Source: Streptomyces griseoloalbus
GTDB taxonomy: Bacteria; Actinomycetota; Actinomycetes; Streptomycetales; Streptomycetaceae
Direction of reading: 5' to 3'
Assembly (NCBI GenBank): GCA_014650015.1
Contig: BMUD01000001.1
Span: 414,197 to 478,196 of the forward strand
DNA: 64,000 nt
Positions 47,604-56,999 of the stretch are shown piece after piece. The first letter of the stretch is position 1; each line of letters starts with the position of its first letter. The notes under the pieces were generated by a model. It had not been told where the DNA came from. It saw nothing but the letters and a program-made list of their open reading frames with translations, and made no database searches. The position numbers and the translations under genes were made by a program.

Positions 47604-48527
47604 ATGAACCCGACACAGGAACAGGCAAGCGCCCCGGCCGGCTGGCTGGTCACCGGGGCGGGCGGCATGCTCGGCCAGGACGTACTGGCCCGGCTGGCCG
47701 CGGCCGGGGAGCGGACCACCGCCCTGGACCGGGCGGCGCTGGACCTCACGGACGCCGACGCCGTACGGCAGGCGCTCCGGCACCACCGGCCCGCCGTGGT
47801 CGTCAACTGCGCGGCCTGGACGGCCGTGGACGACGCCGAGACCCGCGAGGCCGAGGCGCTCGCGATCAACGGCGACGGCCCGGCCCACCTCGCCGACGCC
47901 TGCGCCCGCACCGGCGCCGTCCTGCTCCACGTCTCCACCGACTACGTCTTCGCCGGCGACGCCACCACGCCGTACGCCGAGGACGCCCCCACCGCCCCGC
48001 GCAGCGCCTACGGCCGCACCAAGCTGGCCGGCGAACGGGCCGTCCTGGAGACCCTCCCGGACCGCGGCTACGTCGTCCGGACCGCCTGGCTGTACGGCAC
48101 CGGCGGCCCCAACTTCGTCCGCACCATGATCGGCCTGGAGGGCCGGCGCGAGACCCTGGACGTCGTGGACGACCAGCGCGGCCAGCCCACCTGGAGCGCC
48201 GACCTGGCCGGTCTGCTGATCGAGCTGGGGCGCGGAGCCCTGGCCGGTACCGCCCCGGCCGGCGTCTACCACGGCACCAGCTCCGGCGAGACCACCTGGT
48301 ACGGCTTCACCCGGGAGATCTTCCGCCTGCTCGGCACCGACCCGGACCGGGTCCGCCCCACCACCAGCGAGGCGTTCGTGCGCCCCGCCCCCCGCCCGGC
48401 CTACAGCGTGCTCGGCCACGAGCGCTTCGCCGCGGCCGGCATCGAGCCGCTGCGCGACTGGCGCGCGGCCCTCACCGAGGCGTTCCCGGCGATCCACCGG
48501 GTCCACGAGAAGGAGAACCCGGCGTGA
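47604..48527 (+). CDS. rmlD: dTDP-4-dehydrorhamnose reductase
   Basis: Last enzyme of dTDP-L-rhamnose synthesis, reducing the 4-keto group with NADPH. The 307-residue SDR has VTGAGGMLGQD, VVNCAAWTAVDDAE, HVSTDYVFAG and the Y-x3-K in SAYGRTKLAGE, all typical of RmlD. ATG 47604 lies after AGGACAAGAAGAGGG. The glycosyltransferase gene begins in its stop (GTGA overlap). Confidence 0.95.
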   Translation: MNPTQEQASAPAGWLVTGAGGMLGQDVLARLAAAGERTTALDRAALDLTDADAVRQALRHHRPAVVVNCAAWTAVDDAETREAEALAINGDGPAHLADACARTGAVLLHVSTDYVFAGDATTPYAEDAPTAPRSAYGRTKLAGERAVLETLPDRGYVVRTAWLYGTGGPNFVRTMIGLEGRRETLDVVDDQRGQPTWSADLAGLLIELGRGALAGTAPAGVYHGTSSGETTWYGFTREIFRLLGTDPDRVRPTTSEAFVRPAPRPAYSVLGHERFAAAGIEPLRDWRAALTEAFPAIHRVHEKENPA

Positions 48528-50524
48528 CAGTCAAGGTCAGCGTCGTCATCGCGGTCTACAACCCGGGCAAGTACGTCGAGGACTGCGTCACGGGCCTGCT
48601 GCGGCAGAGTCTCACCCCCGACGAGTTCGAGGTCTTCTTCGTCGACGACGGCTCCACCGACGAGACTCCGGCCCTGCTGGACCGACTGGCGGCCGAGCAC
48701 CCCCACTTCCACGTCATCCACCAGGAGTCCTCCGGCTGGTCCGGCAAACCCCGCAACACCGGCATCGACGCCGCCCGGGGCGAGTACGTCATGTTCGTCG
48801 ACCACGACGACTGGCTCGGCGACGAGGCCCTTGAGCGGATGTACGACTACGGCAAGGCGAACGACGCCGACGTGGTCGTGGGGAAGATGGCGGGCATCGG
48901 CCGCCCCGTCCCGCAGGAGCTGTTCCGGGTCAACCGGCCGCGCGCGACGGTGGAGAACGCGCCGCTGATCGACAGCCTCACCCCGCACAAGATGTTCCGG
49001 CGGGAGTTCCTCGAGCAGCACGGCATGCGCTTCAAGGAGGGCCGCCGCCGGCTGGAGGACCACGTCTTCGTCGTCGAGGCCTACCTGCGGGCCAGGAGCG
49101 TCGCCGTGCTCGGCGACTACCTGTGCTACTACCACATCACCCGCGACGACGGCTCCAACGCCGGCTTCCAGCGCTTCGACCCGGTCGGCTACTTCAAGAA
49201 CCTCCGCGAGGCCCTCGACGTGGTCGAGGAACTGACCGAGCCCGGCCCGCTGCGCGACAAGCTGTTCAGCCGCTGGCTGCGCAACGAGATGGTCGAGCGG
49301 CTGCGCGGCAGCCGGCTGCTCAAGCTCCCCGAGGACTACGCGCAGGAGCTGTACCGCGAGATCCGCGGTGTGATCACCGAACGCTTCGGGCCGGGCGTGT
49401 TCGCCAGGGTCGCCCCCACCCAGCGGGTGGTGGCCGGACTGATCGCCGCCGACCTGTACGAGGACGTCCGCGCGCTCGCCCGCTGGGAGGCCGGGATCAG
49501 GCCCACCGGCACCCTGGACTCCCTGGCCTGGCAGGAGGGCGTCCTGAACGTCGGATTCACCTCCGAGTACCAGGTCGACGGCGAGCCGATGACCTTCCGC
49601 CGCGAGGACGAGCGCGACCTGCTCGCCCTGCCGCTGTCCGACAAGGCGCTGGAGGCGCTGGCCGGGCAGAACATCACCCTGGACGCCCCGGTCGCGAAGA
49701 GCGACGTGGACCTGGTGGTCCGCCACCGGGAGGACGCCACGCAGTACTACCTCCCGGTCGAGTGCGCACCGCACCGCCTGGAGGCGGGAGACGGAACCTT
49801 CCGCCAGCGGATCACCGCGCGCGCCGTGCTCGACCCCGAGACCGCTGCCGCGGGCAAGCCCCTGGGCAAGGGCATCTGGGACCTGCACCTGCGCATCAAG
49901 TCCTGCGGCTGGAGCAAGGAGACCCGGCTCGGAGCGGTGCGCGGCGAGGAGGCGGAGGCCGGGCGGCTGGCCGCGCTCACCGGTGAGCCGAGGCGGCTGG
50001 TCCTGCCGTACTGGACCGACGGGCCGGGCAACCTGTCCCTCGACGTCGACCAGCACACGAACAAGCTGGAGCGCGAGGCGGTGGCCCTGATGGACCCGGC
50101 CGAAGCTGTCGTCGAGGGGGCCACCGTACGGCTCCCGCTGCCGCTGCACGTCGCGGCGGACGGCGGGGATCCGGTGCGGCTCCGCTTCGAACGCAAGAAC
50201 GTGGGCAAGTTCCCGGCCGACGCCGTGGTGGACGGCCGTACGGTGAGCGCCACGCTGCCGGTGGGGAAGCTCGCCGGGAAGCGCTGGGCCGTCCGCGTCG
50301 GCGTGCCGTCCGCCGGCCGTGGCGAGGCAAAATGGACCCGGCTGCCGGTGGACGTGGTGGTCGCCGCCGACGGCACCGCCCGGGTGATCGACCGGCACAC
50401 CCCGCCGGCCGGGTCCGCCGGGCAGAAGGCGGCCCCGAAGAAGCCCGCCCGGCCCCGCCCCCTGTGGCGCAGGGTCGCCGGGCGCGTCAAGCGCGCACTG
50501 ACGAACGAGCAGAAGAAGAGCTGA
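48524..50524 (+). CDS. Family 2 glycosyltransferase with large C-terminal domain
   Basis: A 666-residue cytoplasmic transferase. The N-terminal 230 residues are a GT-A fold: VSVVIAVYNPGKYVEDC, FFVDDGSTD and the metal site MFVDHDDW (DxD-like). The remaining 430 residues contain a helical part and a beta-rich region (from about 340) resembling the extra domains of wall-polymer synthesising transferases, and a basic C-terminus (RRVAGRVKRALTNEQKK) that could touch the membrane. No TM helices. It sits inside the rml operon and is likely a rhamnosyltransferase or polymer transferase; substrate not proven. GTG 48524 overlaps the rmlD stop. Confidence 0.88.
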   Translation: MTVKVSVVIAVYNPGKYVEDCVTGLLRQSLTPDEFEVFFVDDGSTDETPALLDRLAAEHPHFHVIHQESSGWSGKPRNTGIDAARGEYVMFVDHDDWLGDEALERMYDYGKANDADVVVGKMAGIGRPVPQELFRVNRPRATVENAPLIDSLTPHKMFRREFLEQHGMRFKEGRRRLEDHVFVVEAYLRARSVAVLGDYLCYYHITRDDGSNAGFQRFDPVGYFKNLREALDVVEELTEPGPLRDKLFSRWLRNEMVERLRGSRLLKLPEDYAQELYREIRGVITERFGPGVFARVAPTQRVVAGLIAADLYEDVRALARWEAGIRPTGTLDSLAWQEGVLNVGFTSEYQVDGEPMTFRREDERDLLALPLSDKALEALAGQNITLDAPVAKSDVDLVVRHREDATQYYLPVECAPHRLEAGDGTFRQRITARAVLDPETAAAGKPLGKGIWDLHLRIKSCGWSKETRLGAVRGEEAEAGRLAALTGEPRRLVLPYWTDGPGNLSLDVDQHTNKLEREAVALMDPAEAVVEGATVRLPLPLHVAADGGDPVRLRFERKNVGKFPADAVVDGRTVSATLPVGKLAGKRWAVRVGVPSAGRGEAKWTRLPVDVVVAADGTARVIDRHTPPAGSAGQKAAPKKPARPRPLWRRVAGRVKRALTNEQKKS

Positions 50525-50535
50525 GGACCCCTTCG

Positions 50536-51129
50536 ATGCGACCCCTTTCCCTCTCCGGTGCCTGGGTGCACGAGCCGAAGATCTTCCCCGACGGCCGGGG
50601 CAGCTTCCACGAGTGGTTCAAGGCCCCGGTCTTCACCGAGGCGGCCGGTCATCCGCTCACGCTGGCCCAGGCCAACATGTCCGTCTCCAGCCGGGGCACC
50701 CTGCGCGGCATCCACTTCGCCGACGTGCCGCCCGGCCAGGCCAAGTACGTCAAGTGCGTGCGCGGCGCGGTCCTCGACGTGATCGTGGACATCCGGACCG
50801 GCTCGCCCACCTTCGGCCAGTGGGAGGCGGTCCGCCTGGACGACCGGGACCACCACGCGGTCTACCTCTCCGAGGGCCTCGGCCACGGCTTCATGGCGCT
50901 CACCGACGACGCCACGGTGGTCTACCTCTGCTCCGAGGGGTACGCCCCCGAGCGCGAGCACGGCATCCACCCGCTCGACCCGGCGCTCGGCATCGAGTGG
51001 CCCGACGGCCTCACGCCGCTGCTCTCCCCCAAGGACGAACAGGCGCCCACCCTGGCCGAGGCCCGCGAGCAGGGCCTGCTGCCCTCCTACGAGGCGTGCG
51101 TGGCCTACCGCGAGAGCCTCGGCGGCTGA
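50536..51129 (+). CDS. rmlC: dTDP-4-dehydrorhamnose 3,5-epimerase
   Basis: Cupin-fold epimerase acting between RmlB and RmlD. The 197-residue protein has GSFHEWFKAPVF, the active-site segment SSRGTLRGIHF and VKCVRGAVLDVIVDIRTGS, with GLGHGFMALTDDATVVYLCSE late. ATG 50536 is 11 bases after the glycosyltransferase stop. Completes the dTDP-rhamnose set (A, B, D, C). Confidence 0.95.
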   Translation: MRPLSLSGAWVHEPKIFPDGRGSFHEWFKAPVFTEAAGHPLTLAQANMSVSSRGTLRGIHFADVPPGQAKYVKCVRGAVLDVIVDIRTGSPTFGQWEAVRLDDRDHHAVYLSEGLGHGFMALTDDATVVYLCSEGYAPEREHGIHPLDPALGIEWPDGLTPLLSPKDEQAPTLAEAREQGLLPSYEACVAYRESLGG

Positions 51130-51134
51130 GCCGC

Positions 51135-51165
51135 CCGGACCGGACCCGCCGCCGGGGCGGTCCGG
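51135..51165 (+). terminator. Candidate terminator of the rml operon
   Basis: CCGGACCG (51135-51142) pairs exactly with CGGTCCGG (51158-51165) around a 15-base GC-rich loop, 6 bases past the rmlC stop. No T-run, so moderate strength. Confidence 0.55.
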
Positions 51166-51184
51166 CCCGCCGCCCCGCTCCGGT

Positions 51185-51214
51185 TTGACCCGTTCGGCCG
51201 GGGCCCCGTAATCT
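51185..51214 (+). promoter_or_regulatory. rplU promoter
   Basis: TTGACC (51185-51190) and TAATCT (51209-51214) with an 18-base spacer form the clearest vegetative-type promoter in the window. Transcription would start about 51221, giving a leader of about 135 bases. Confidence 0.75.
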
Positions 51215-51262
51215 GGGCCGTCGGCGTGTTTAGTGACATGCCACATCCCCGTAAACCTCTTC

Positions 51263-51287
51263 CTCCGGAGCACACGGTGTTCCGGAG
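51263..51287 (+). promoter_or_regulatory. Hairpin in the rplU leader
   Basis: CTCCGGA-(G)-CAC-ACG-GTG-(T)-TCCGGAG forms a stable hairpin in the L21 leader. In other bacteria L21 binds such leaders to control its own operon; a shared mechanism here is inference. Confidence 0.5.
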
Positions 51288-51355
51288 AGGCTGTTCGCGT
51301 GTCGTGAGCGGCTGGACTGCGGGGGTGCCGGTCTTCGAATGAGAGTGAGATCCGC

Positions 51356-51676
51356 GTGTACGCCATCGTGCGCAGCGGTGGTCGCCAGCACAAGGTTGCT
51401 GTCGGCGACATCGTTGAGGTTGACAAGATTTCCACCGCCAAGGTCGGCGACACGGTCGAGCTCTCGACCCTGCTCGTCGTCGACGGCGACGCCGTGACCA
51501 GTGACCCGTGGGTGCTGGCCGGCATCAAGGTCCAGGCCGAGGTCGTGGACCACCACAAGGGCCAGAAGATCGACATTCTGCGCTACAAGAACAAGACCGG
51601 CTACCGCCGTCGTCAGGGCCACCGCCAGCAGTACACGGCGATCAAGGTCACTGAGATCCCCGCGGCTGCGAAGTAA
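51356..51676 (+). CDS. rplU: 50S ribosomal protein L21
   Basis: Large-subunit protein binding 23S rRNA. The 106 residues start [24 protein letters not shown] and contain the C-terminal [18 protein letters not shown] signature of L21. GTG 51356 is the natural start. A promoter and hairpin leader precede it; rpmA follows 14 bases after the stop. Confidence 0.98.
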   Translation: MYAIVRSGGRQHKVAVGDIVEVDKISTAKVGDTVELSTLLVVDGDAVTSDPWVLAGIKVQAEVVDHHKGQKIDILRYKNKTGYRRRQGHRQQYTAIKVTEIPAAAK

Positions 51677-51690
51677 GGGACTGAGGAGAG

Positions 51691-51945
51691 ATGGCACACA
51701 AGAAGGGCGCATCGTCCACCCGGAACGGTCGTGACTCCAACGCTCAGCGCCTCGGCGTGAAGCGCTTCGGCGGTCAGGTCGTCAACGCGGGTGAGATCCT
51801 GGTCCGCCAGCGCGGCACCCACTTCCACCCGGGCGCCGGCGTCGGCCGCGGCGGCGACGACACGCTGTTCGCGCTGCAGGCCGGTTCGGTGCAGTTCGGC
51901 ACCAGCCGTGGCCGCAAGGTCGTGAACATCGTTCCGGTCGCCTGA
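51691..51945 (+). CDS. rpmA: 50S ribosomal protein L27
   Basis: Large-subunit protein whose N-terminus reaches the peptidyl transferase centre. The 84-residue protein starts [20 protein letters not shown], as in L27 proteins without a cleaved leader, and contains [18 protein letters not shown] 51691 follows GAGGAGAG. Same operon as rplU. Confidence 0.98.
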   Translation: MAHKKGASSTRNGRDSNAQRLGVKRFGGQVVNAGEILVRQRGTHFHPGAGVGRGGDDTLFALQAGSVQFGTSRGRKVVNIVPVA

Positions 51946-51960
51946 TCGGAAGCTTTCGCG

Positions 51961-52000
51961 AGGCGGACCTCACTTCCCCGGTGGGAAGCGGGTCCGCCTT
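51961..52000 (+). terminator. rpmA terminator
   Basis: AGGCGGACC..CTTCCC pairs with GGGAAG.GGTCCGCCT followed by TT. Lies 16 bases after rpmA; some read-through to obg is likely. Confidence 0.8.
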
Positions 52001-52057
52001 TCGCGTGTTACACCAACCACTGATCCGTACGTTCTCGCAGTGCTGGAGGCACCCCCA

Positions 52058-53503
52058 ATGACCACCTTCGTGGACCGCGTCGAGCTGCATGTCGCCGCGG
52101 GTAACGGAGGCCACGGCTGTGCCTCCGTCCACCGTGAGAAGTTCAAGCCGCTCGGCGGGCCCGACGGCGGGAACGGCGGACGCGGCGGCGATGTGATCCT
52201 CACCGTCGACCAGTCCGTCACCACCCTGCTCGACTACCACCACTCCCCGCACCGCAAGGCCACCAACGGCAAGCCCGGCGAGGGCGGCAACCGCAGCGGC
52301 AAGGACGGGCAGGACCTGGTCCTTCCCGTGCCGGACGGGACCGTCGTCCTGGACAAGGCGGGGAACGTGCTCGCCGACCTGGTGGGGCACGGGACCTCGT
52401 TCGTCGCCGCCCAGGGCGGACGCGGCGGGCTCGGCAACGCCGCACTCGCCTCCGCGCGGCGCAAGGCGCCCGGGTTCGCGCTGCTCGGTGAGCCGGGGGA
52501 CCTGCAGGACGTCGTCCTGGAGCTGAAGACCGTCGCCGACGTGGCGCTGGTGGGGTATCCCAGTGCCGGCAAGTCGTCGCTGATCTCCGTGCTCAGCGCC
52601 GCCAAGCCGAAGATCGCCGACTATCCGTTCACCACCCTGGTCCCGAACCTCGGTGTCGTCACCGCCGGGTCGACCGTGTACACGATCGCCGACGTGCCGG
52701 GCCTCATCCCCGGGGCCAGCCAGGGCAAGGGGCTCGGGCTGGAGTTCCTGCGGCATGTGGAGCGGTGCAGTGTGCTCGTGCATGTGCTGGACACCGCCAC
52801 GCTCGAGTCCGACCGCGACCCCGTCTCCGACCTCGACATCATCGAGGAGGAGCTGCGGCAGTACGGCGGTCTCGGCAACCGCCCCCGCATCGTCGTGCTC
52901 AACAAGATCGACGTACCGGACGGCAAGGACCTCGCCGAGATGGTGCGGCCCGACCTGGAGGCGCGCGGCTACCGCGTCTTCGAGGCGTCGGCCGTCGCGC
53001 ACATGGGGCTGAGGGAGCTGTCGTTCGCGCTCGCCGAGCTGGTGGCCCAGTCGCGGGCCGCCAAGCCGAAGGAGGAGGCGACGCGGATCGTCATCCGGCC
53101 CAAGGCCGTGGACGACGCCGGTTTCACCGTCACCCGCGAGGAGGACGGGCTGTACCGCGTGCGGGGCGAGAAGCCCGAGCGCTGGGTCCGCCAGACCGAC
53201 TTCAACAACGACGAGGCCGTCGGCTACCTCGCCGACCGGCTCAACCGCCTCGGTGTCGAGGAGAAGTTGGTGAAGGCCGGTGCCCGGTCGGGCGACGGCG
53301 TCGCCATCGGACCCGAGGACAACGCGGTCGTCTTCGACTGGGAGCCGTCCCTGACGTCCGGCGCCGAGATGCTCGGCCGGCGCGGCGAGGACCACCGCTT
53401 CGAGGCACCCCGCCCGGCGGCGCAGCGGCGACGCGACCGGCAGGCCGAGCGGGACGACGTCGAGCGGGCGTACGACGACTTCCAGCCGTTCCAGGCGGAG
53501 TGA
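52058..53503 (+). CDS. obg: Obg/CgtA GTPase
   Basis: Essential GTPase in ribosome assembly; in Streptomyces it also governs entry into aerial growth. The 481-residue protein has the glycine-rich Obg fold ([12 protein letters not shown]), the G domain with P-loop [18 protein letters not shown] (G3) and NKID (G4), then the actinobacterial OCT domain and an acidic C-terminus. ATG 52058 follows GGAGG by 8 bases; the frame is open to 52040 only with a poor GTG. Located after rplU-rpmA as in most bacteria. Confidence 0.97.
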   Translation: MTTFVDRVELHVAAGNGGHGCASVHREKFKPLGGPDGGNGGRGGDVILTVDQSVTTLLDYHHSPHRKATNGKPGEGGNRSGKDGQDLVLPVPDGTVVLDKAGNVLADLVGHGTSFVAAQGGRGGLGNAALASARRKAPGFALLGEPGDLQDVVLELKTVADVALVGYPSAGKSSLISVLSAAKPKIADYPFTTLVPNLGVVTAGSTVYTIADVPGLIPGASQGKGLGLEFLRHVERCSVLVHVLDTATLESDRDPVSDLDIIEEELRQYGGLGNRPRIVVLNKIDVPDGKDLAEMVRPDLEARGYRVFEASAVAHMGLRELSFALAELVAQSRAAKPKEEATRIVIRPKAVDDAGFTVTREEDGLYRVRGEKPERWVRQTDFNNDEAVGYLADRLNRLGVEEKLVKAGARSGDGVAIGPEDNAVVFDWEPSLTSGAEMLGRRGEDHRFEAPRPAAQRRRDRQAERDDVERAYDDFQPFQAE

Positions 53504-53602
53504 CACCGGGTGAAGTCGTGGTGAACGGCGGGGCAACCCAGGGGGGTTCCGGCGAGTCGTAGATCACGGAAGCCAAACCGGTTCTACGACAGGAATCCCC
53601 CC

Positions 53603-55120
53603 ATGGCCACGCCTTCCCCACGCCGGTACCTCTCCCGCCCCGCACGGATCGCGCTCGCGACCGGCGTCGCACTCGTCGCCTGCGCGCTCGCGGTGCCGGG
53701 TGCGTACGCCGTCCCCGCCCAGCAGCCGGCCGCCGCCGGCACGACCGGCCCGCACGACGACTTCAACGGCGACGGCTACGCCGACCTCGCCGTGGCCGCC
53801 CCCACCGCGACGGTGGACGGCAAGGAGGGCGCGGGCTACGTCGCCGTCCTGTACGGGTCGGCGAACGGTCTGCGCACCGCCACCCGTCAGGTGTTCAGCC
53901 AGAACACCGCCGGGGTGCCCGGCAGCGCCGAGACGGACGACGAGTTCGGCAGCGCGCTCGCCACCGCCGACCTCGACCGGGACGGCTACGCGGATCTCGT
54001 CGTCGGCGTCGGCCGCGAGGACACCGCGGACGGGGGAGCGGACGCCGGAATGGTCGAGGTGCTGTGGGGCGGTCCCCGGGGTCTGTCCGGCGGTGCCGCG
54101 CTCGCGTCCGGCCGGAACACCTACGACGGCCTCGGCGCCGCCGGCCACCTGACCGTCGGGGACGTCGACGGCGACGGCGGCCCGGACCTGGTGACCGTGG
54201 AGAACCTGCACGATCTGCGGGTCGTCGGCGGGCCCTTCGGCCGGGACGGTGCCGGTGCGGGCGGCGAGCAGGTGGTCAAGGACGAGTTCGACAGCCGGGT
54301 CCTCGACCTCGCCGCCGGTGACGTCGACGGCGACGGCGTGACGGATGTCGTCGCCACCGAGAACGACGGCGACGAGTACGACGCCCGGCGGGTCGTGTAC
54401 TGGGCGGGCACCCGGGACGGGCTGACCCCGTACACCGTCGTGGACGACGCCGACGGCGGCCGGCTGCAGGGCGGGGAGAACCTCGACGTCGGGGACGTGA
54501 ACGCCGACGGGGTCGACGACATCGTGGTCGGGCGGGCCGTGGACGGCTACGACAGCGACCTCGACCACCCGCACGTCAAGGGCGGCCGCGTCACCTGGAT
54601 CCCCGGCACCCCTGAGGGCCCCGACGGTGCCCGGGCGGTCTTCGTCAACCAGGACACCCCCGGTGTGCCCGGCAGCGCCGAGGACGACGACGCCTTCGGC
54701 ACCGACGTACGGATAGGCGACGTCGACGGCGACGGCTACCCGGACGTCGTCACCGGGCTGCCCGGCGAGGACCTCGGCAGTGTGGCGAGCGCGGGCTCGG
54801 TCGTCGTACTGCGCGGCACCGCGAGCGGACTCACCGGGGCCGGCGCCCGGGCGGTCACGCAGAACACCGCGAACGTGCCGGGCAGCGCCGAGCGGAACGA
54901 CGGGTTCGGCCGGGCCACCCACCTCGGTGACGCGAACGGCGACGGGCTCGCCGACCTCGCCGTCGGTGCGCCGGGGGAGAACTCCGGCGCCGGGTCGGTG
55001 TGGTACTTCCGCTCCTCCCCGACGACCGTGGTGAGCCCCAACGGCACCACGGCCTTCGGCGCGGGCACCCTCGGCACCGTGGCGACCGGGGCCGGACTGG
55101 GCACCGCCTTCGCCGACTGA
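53603..55120 (+). CDS. Secreted FG-GAP (integrin-alpha-like) repeat protein
   Basis: A 505-residue exported protein. The N-terminus RRYLSRPARIALATGVALVACALAVPGAYA is a Sec signal peptide. The mature part has six or seven FG-GAP repeats, each with a calcium site of the type DFNGDGYADL, DLDRDGYADL, DVDGDGGPDL, DVDGDGVTDV, DVNADGVDDI, DVDGDGYPDV and DANGDGLADL, forming a beta-propeller. Ligand unknown. AGGAA precedes ATG 53603 by 8 bases. It stands alone between obg and phoD, with its own terminator. Confidence 0.93.
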   Translation: MATPSPRRYLSRPARIALATGVALVACALAVPGAYAVPAQQPAAAGTTGPHDDFNGDGYADLAVAAPTATVDGKEGAGYVAVLYGSANGLRTATRQVFSQNTAGVPGSAETDDEFGSALATADLDRDGYADLVVGVGREDTADGGADAGMVEVLWGGPRGLSGGAALASGRNTYDGLGAAGHLTVGDVDGDGGPDLVTVENLHDLRVVGGPFGRDGAGAGGEQVVKDEFDSRVLDLAAGDVDGDGVTDVVATENDGDEYDARRVVYWAGTRDGLTPYTVVDDADGGRLQGGENLDVGDVNADGVDDIVVGRAVDGYDSDLDHPHVKGGRVTWIPGTPEGPDGARAVFVNQDTPGVPGSAEDDDAFGTDVRIGDVDGDGYPDVVTGLPGEDLGSVASAGSVVVLRGTASGLTGAGARAVTQNTANVPGSAERNDGFGRATHLGDANGDGLADLAVGAPGENSGAGSVWYFRSSPTTVVSPNGTTAFGAGTLGTVATGAGLGTAFAD

Positions 55121-55189
55121 CCGCGACCGGCCCCGTACGGCCGAGAGGCGGGCCGAAGACGGGCCGTCGTCCGCCGCTCACCTGACGGA

Positions 55190-55230
55190 CCCGTCGCGGC
55201 AACGGGATGTTCCCGTGCCGCGGCGGGTTT
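55190..55230 (+). terminator. Terminator after FG-GAP gene
   Basis: A 17-pair stem (CCCGTCGCGGCAACGGGA with TCCCGTGCCGCGGCGGG, one bulged A) with loop TGT, then TTT. Lies 70 bases past the stop. Confidence 0.85.
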
Positions 55231-55342
55231 CCTGTTGTCTCTCTGCTTGTCATGCACGCGCATCACGGCGTTCAGCGGGCGTACCGCCCGGACGGCGAGC
55301 TTCCCAGTGTCCAAGAGGCACGTGAGGCAGGGGAGTTCGCCG

Positions 55343-56893
55343 ATGACCGGAGCAATGTCGCCAGACCGCCGCCGCGTTCTGACCGCCGGTGCCGCCGCGC
55401 TCGGCGCCGCGGCCTCCGCCCAGCTGTGGCTGCCGGCCGGCGCCCAGGCGGCCGGAAGACCGCTGCCCGACGGCGTGTTCGGCCTGGGAGTCGCCTCCGG
55501 CGACCCGCTGCCGGACGGAATCGTGCTGTGGACCCGGCTCGCCCCGGACCCGCTGAACGGCGGCGGCATGCCCGACCGCACCGTTCCCGTGGAGTGGCAG
55601 ATCGCCCGGGACACCCGCTTCAAGAAGATCGTCCGCCAGGGCACCGCCCAGGCCCGCCCCGCCCACGGACACAGCGTCCACGTGGACGTGCGCGGGCTGC
55701 GCCCGGACACCACGTACTGGTTCCGCTTCCGCGCCGGCGGGCAGCTCTCGCGCGTCGGCCGCACCCGCACCGCGCCCGCCCCGGACAGCTCCGGCGGAAA
55801 CCTCCGGGTCGCCCTCGCCTCCTGCCAGAACTGGCAGCACGGCTACTTCACCCCGTACGCCGACATGCTGCAGCAGGACCCGGACGTCGTGGTGTTCGTC
55901 GGCGACTACATCTACGAGTCCACCCCCTCGGCGACCGGTGTACGGCGGCACGAGGGCACGGGCGAGCCGTACAGCCTGACCCAGTACCGCAACCGGTACG
56001 CCCAGTACCGCTCCGACCCGGACCTCGCGGAGATGCACGCGAACGCCCCCTTCGTGGTCACCTTCGACGACCACGAGGTCGACAACGACTTCGCCGGCGA
56101 CATCCCGCAGGACCCCGGCAAGCAGGCGCACGACGCCTTCGTGGCCCGGCTGACGGCCGCCTACCAGGCGTACTACGAGCACATGCCGGTCCGCGCCACC
56201 GCCGTTCCGAACGGACCGCACATCCGCATGTACCGCCGGCTGGAGTTCGGGCGGCTCGCCCGGCTCAACGTGCTGGACACCCGCCAGTACCGCAGCGACC
56301 AGGCCACCACTCAGGAAGGCGCCCAGGACCCGTCGCTGACCATGCTCGGGGCCGCGCAGAAGCGGTGGCTGGTCGACGGGCTGCGCCACTCGCCCGCCCG
56401 CTGGAACCTGATCGCCTCCCAGATCATGATGGCCGAGACCGACCTCCAGGTCGGCGAGGGCAAGCTCTGGTTCTACGACGCCTGGGACGGCTACCAGGCC
56501 GAACGCAACGCCCTGCTCCAGGAGTTCCGGCGGGTCAGCAACCCGGTCGTGCTCACCGGTGACCGGCACCTGACGATGATCAGCGACCTGAAGGCGGACT
56601 TCGCCGACCCGAGGTCGGCGGTCGTGGGCGCCGAGTTCGTCGGCACCTCCATCTCCAGCAACGGCGACCAGGACCAGGCAGCCTTCCGTGCGCAGTGGGA
56701 CCCGCGGCGTGCGGACAACCCGCACTGGAAGCTGCTCGACGCCCACCGCGGCTACCACCTGTTCGACATCCGCCGCGACGGCATCGACGCGCGCGTGCGG
56801 GTGGTCGACACCGTCGTGGCGCCGCGCGCCACGCCGAGCACCCTGGCCAGGCTGCGGGTCGAGGCCGGCCGGCCCGGCGTCCACCTGGTCTGA
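55343..56893 (+). CDS. phoD: PhoD-like alkaline phosphatase/phosphodiesterase, Tat-exported
   Basis: A 516-residue metallo-phosphoesterase. SPDRRRVLTAG is a twin-arginine signal followed by a hydrophobic stretch ending AGAQA. The catalytic part has VASGDPLPDGIVLWTRL, FVGDYIYES, TFDDHEVDNDF, QIMMAETD and VVLTGDRH, the PhoD metal-binding blocks. B. subtilis PhoD degrades teichoic acid, which suits the wall-polymer genes nearby. ATG 55343 follows GGGGAG; the longer frame to 55235 is not needed. Normally controlled by phosphate starvation (PhoP); no PHO box was recognised here. Confidence 0.92.
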   Translation: MTGAMSPDRRRVLTAGAAALGAAASAQLWLPAGAQAAGRPLPDGVFGLGVASGDPLPDGIVLWTRLAPDPLNGGGMPDRTVPVEWQIARDTRFKKIVRQGTAQARPAHGHSVHVDVRGLRPDTTYWFRFRAGGQLSRVGRTRTAPAPDSSGGNLRVALASCQNWQHGYFTPYADMLQQDPDVVVFVGDYIYESTPSATGVRRHEGTGEPYSLTQYRNRYAQYRSDPDLAEMHANAPFVVTFDDHEVDNDFAGDIPQDPGKQAHDAFVARLTAAYQAYYEHMPVRATAVPNGPHIRMYRRLEFGRLARLNVLDTRQYRSDQATTQEGAQDPSLTMLGAAQKRWLVDGLRHSPARWNLIASQIMMAETDLQVGEGKLWFYDAWDGYQAERNALLQEFRRVSNPVVLTGDRHLTMISDLKADFADPRSAVVGAEFVGTSISSNGDQDQAAFRAQWDPRRADNPHWKLLDAHRGYHLFDIRRDGIDARVRVVDTVVAPRATPSTLARLRVEAGRPGVHLV

Positions 56894-56900
56894 GCCCGCC

Positions 56901-56951
56901 GCCCGACGGGAGGAGCCGGGCACTCACCCGGGTCCCGGGCTCCTCTCGGGC
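56901..56951 (+). terminator. phoD terminator
   Basis: GCCCGACGGGAGGAGCC.GGG pairs imperfectly with CCCGGGCTCCTCTCGGGC around a 13-base loop, 8 bases past the phoD stop. Confidence 0.75.
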
Positions 56952-56999
56952 CACCCTCAGGAAGTCCGTCTACCGTGCCTCGGCATGGACACGGACCGC

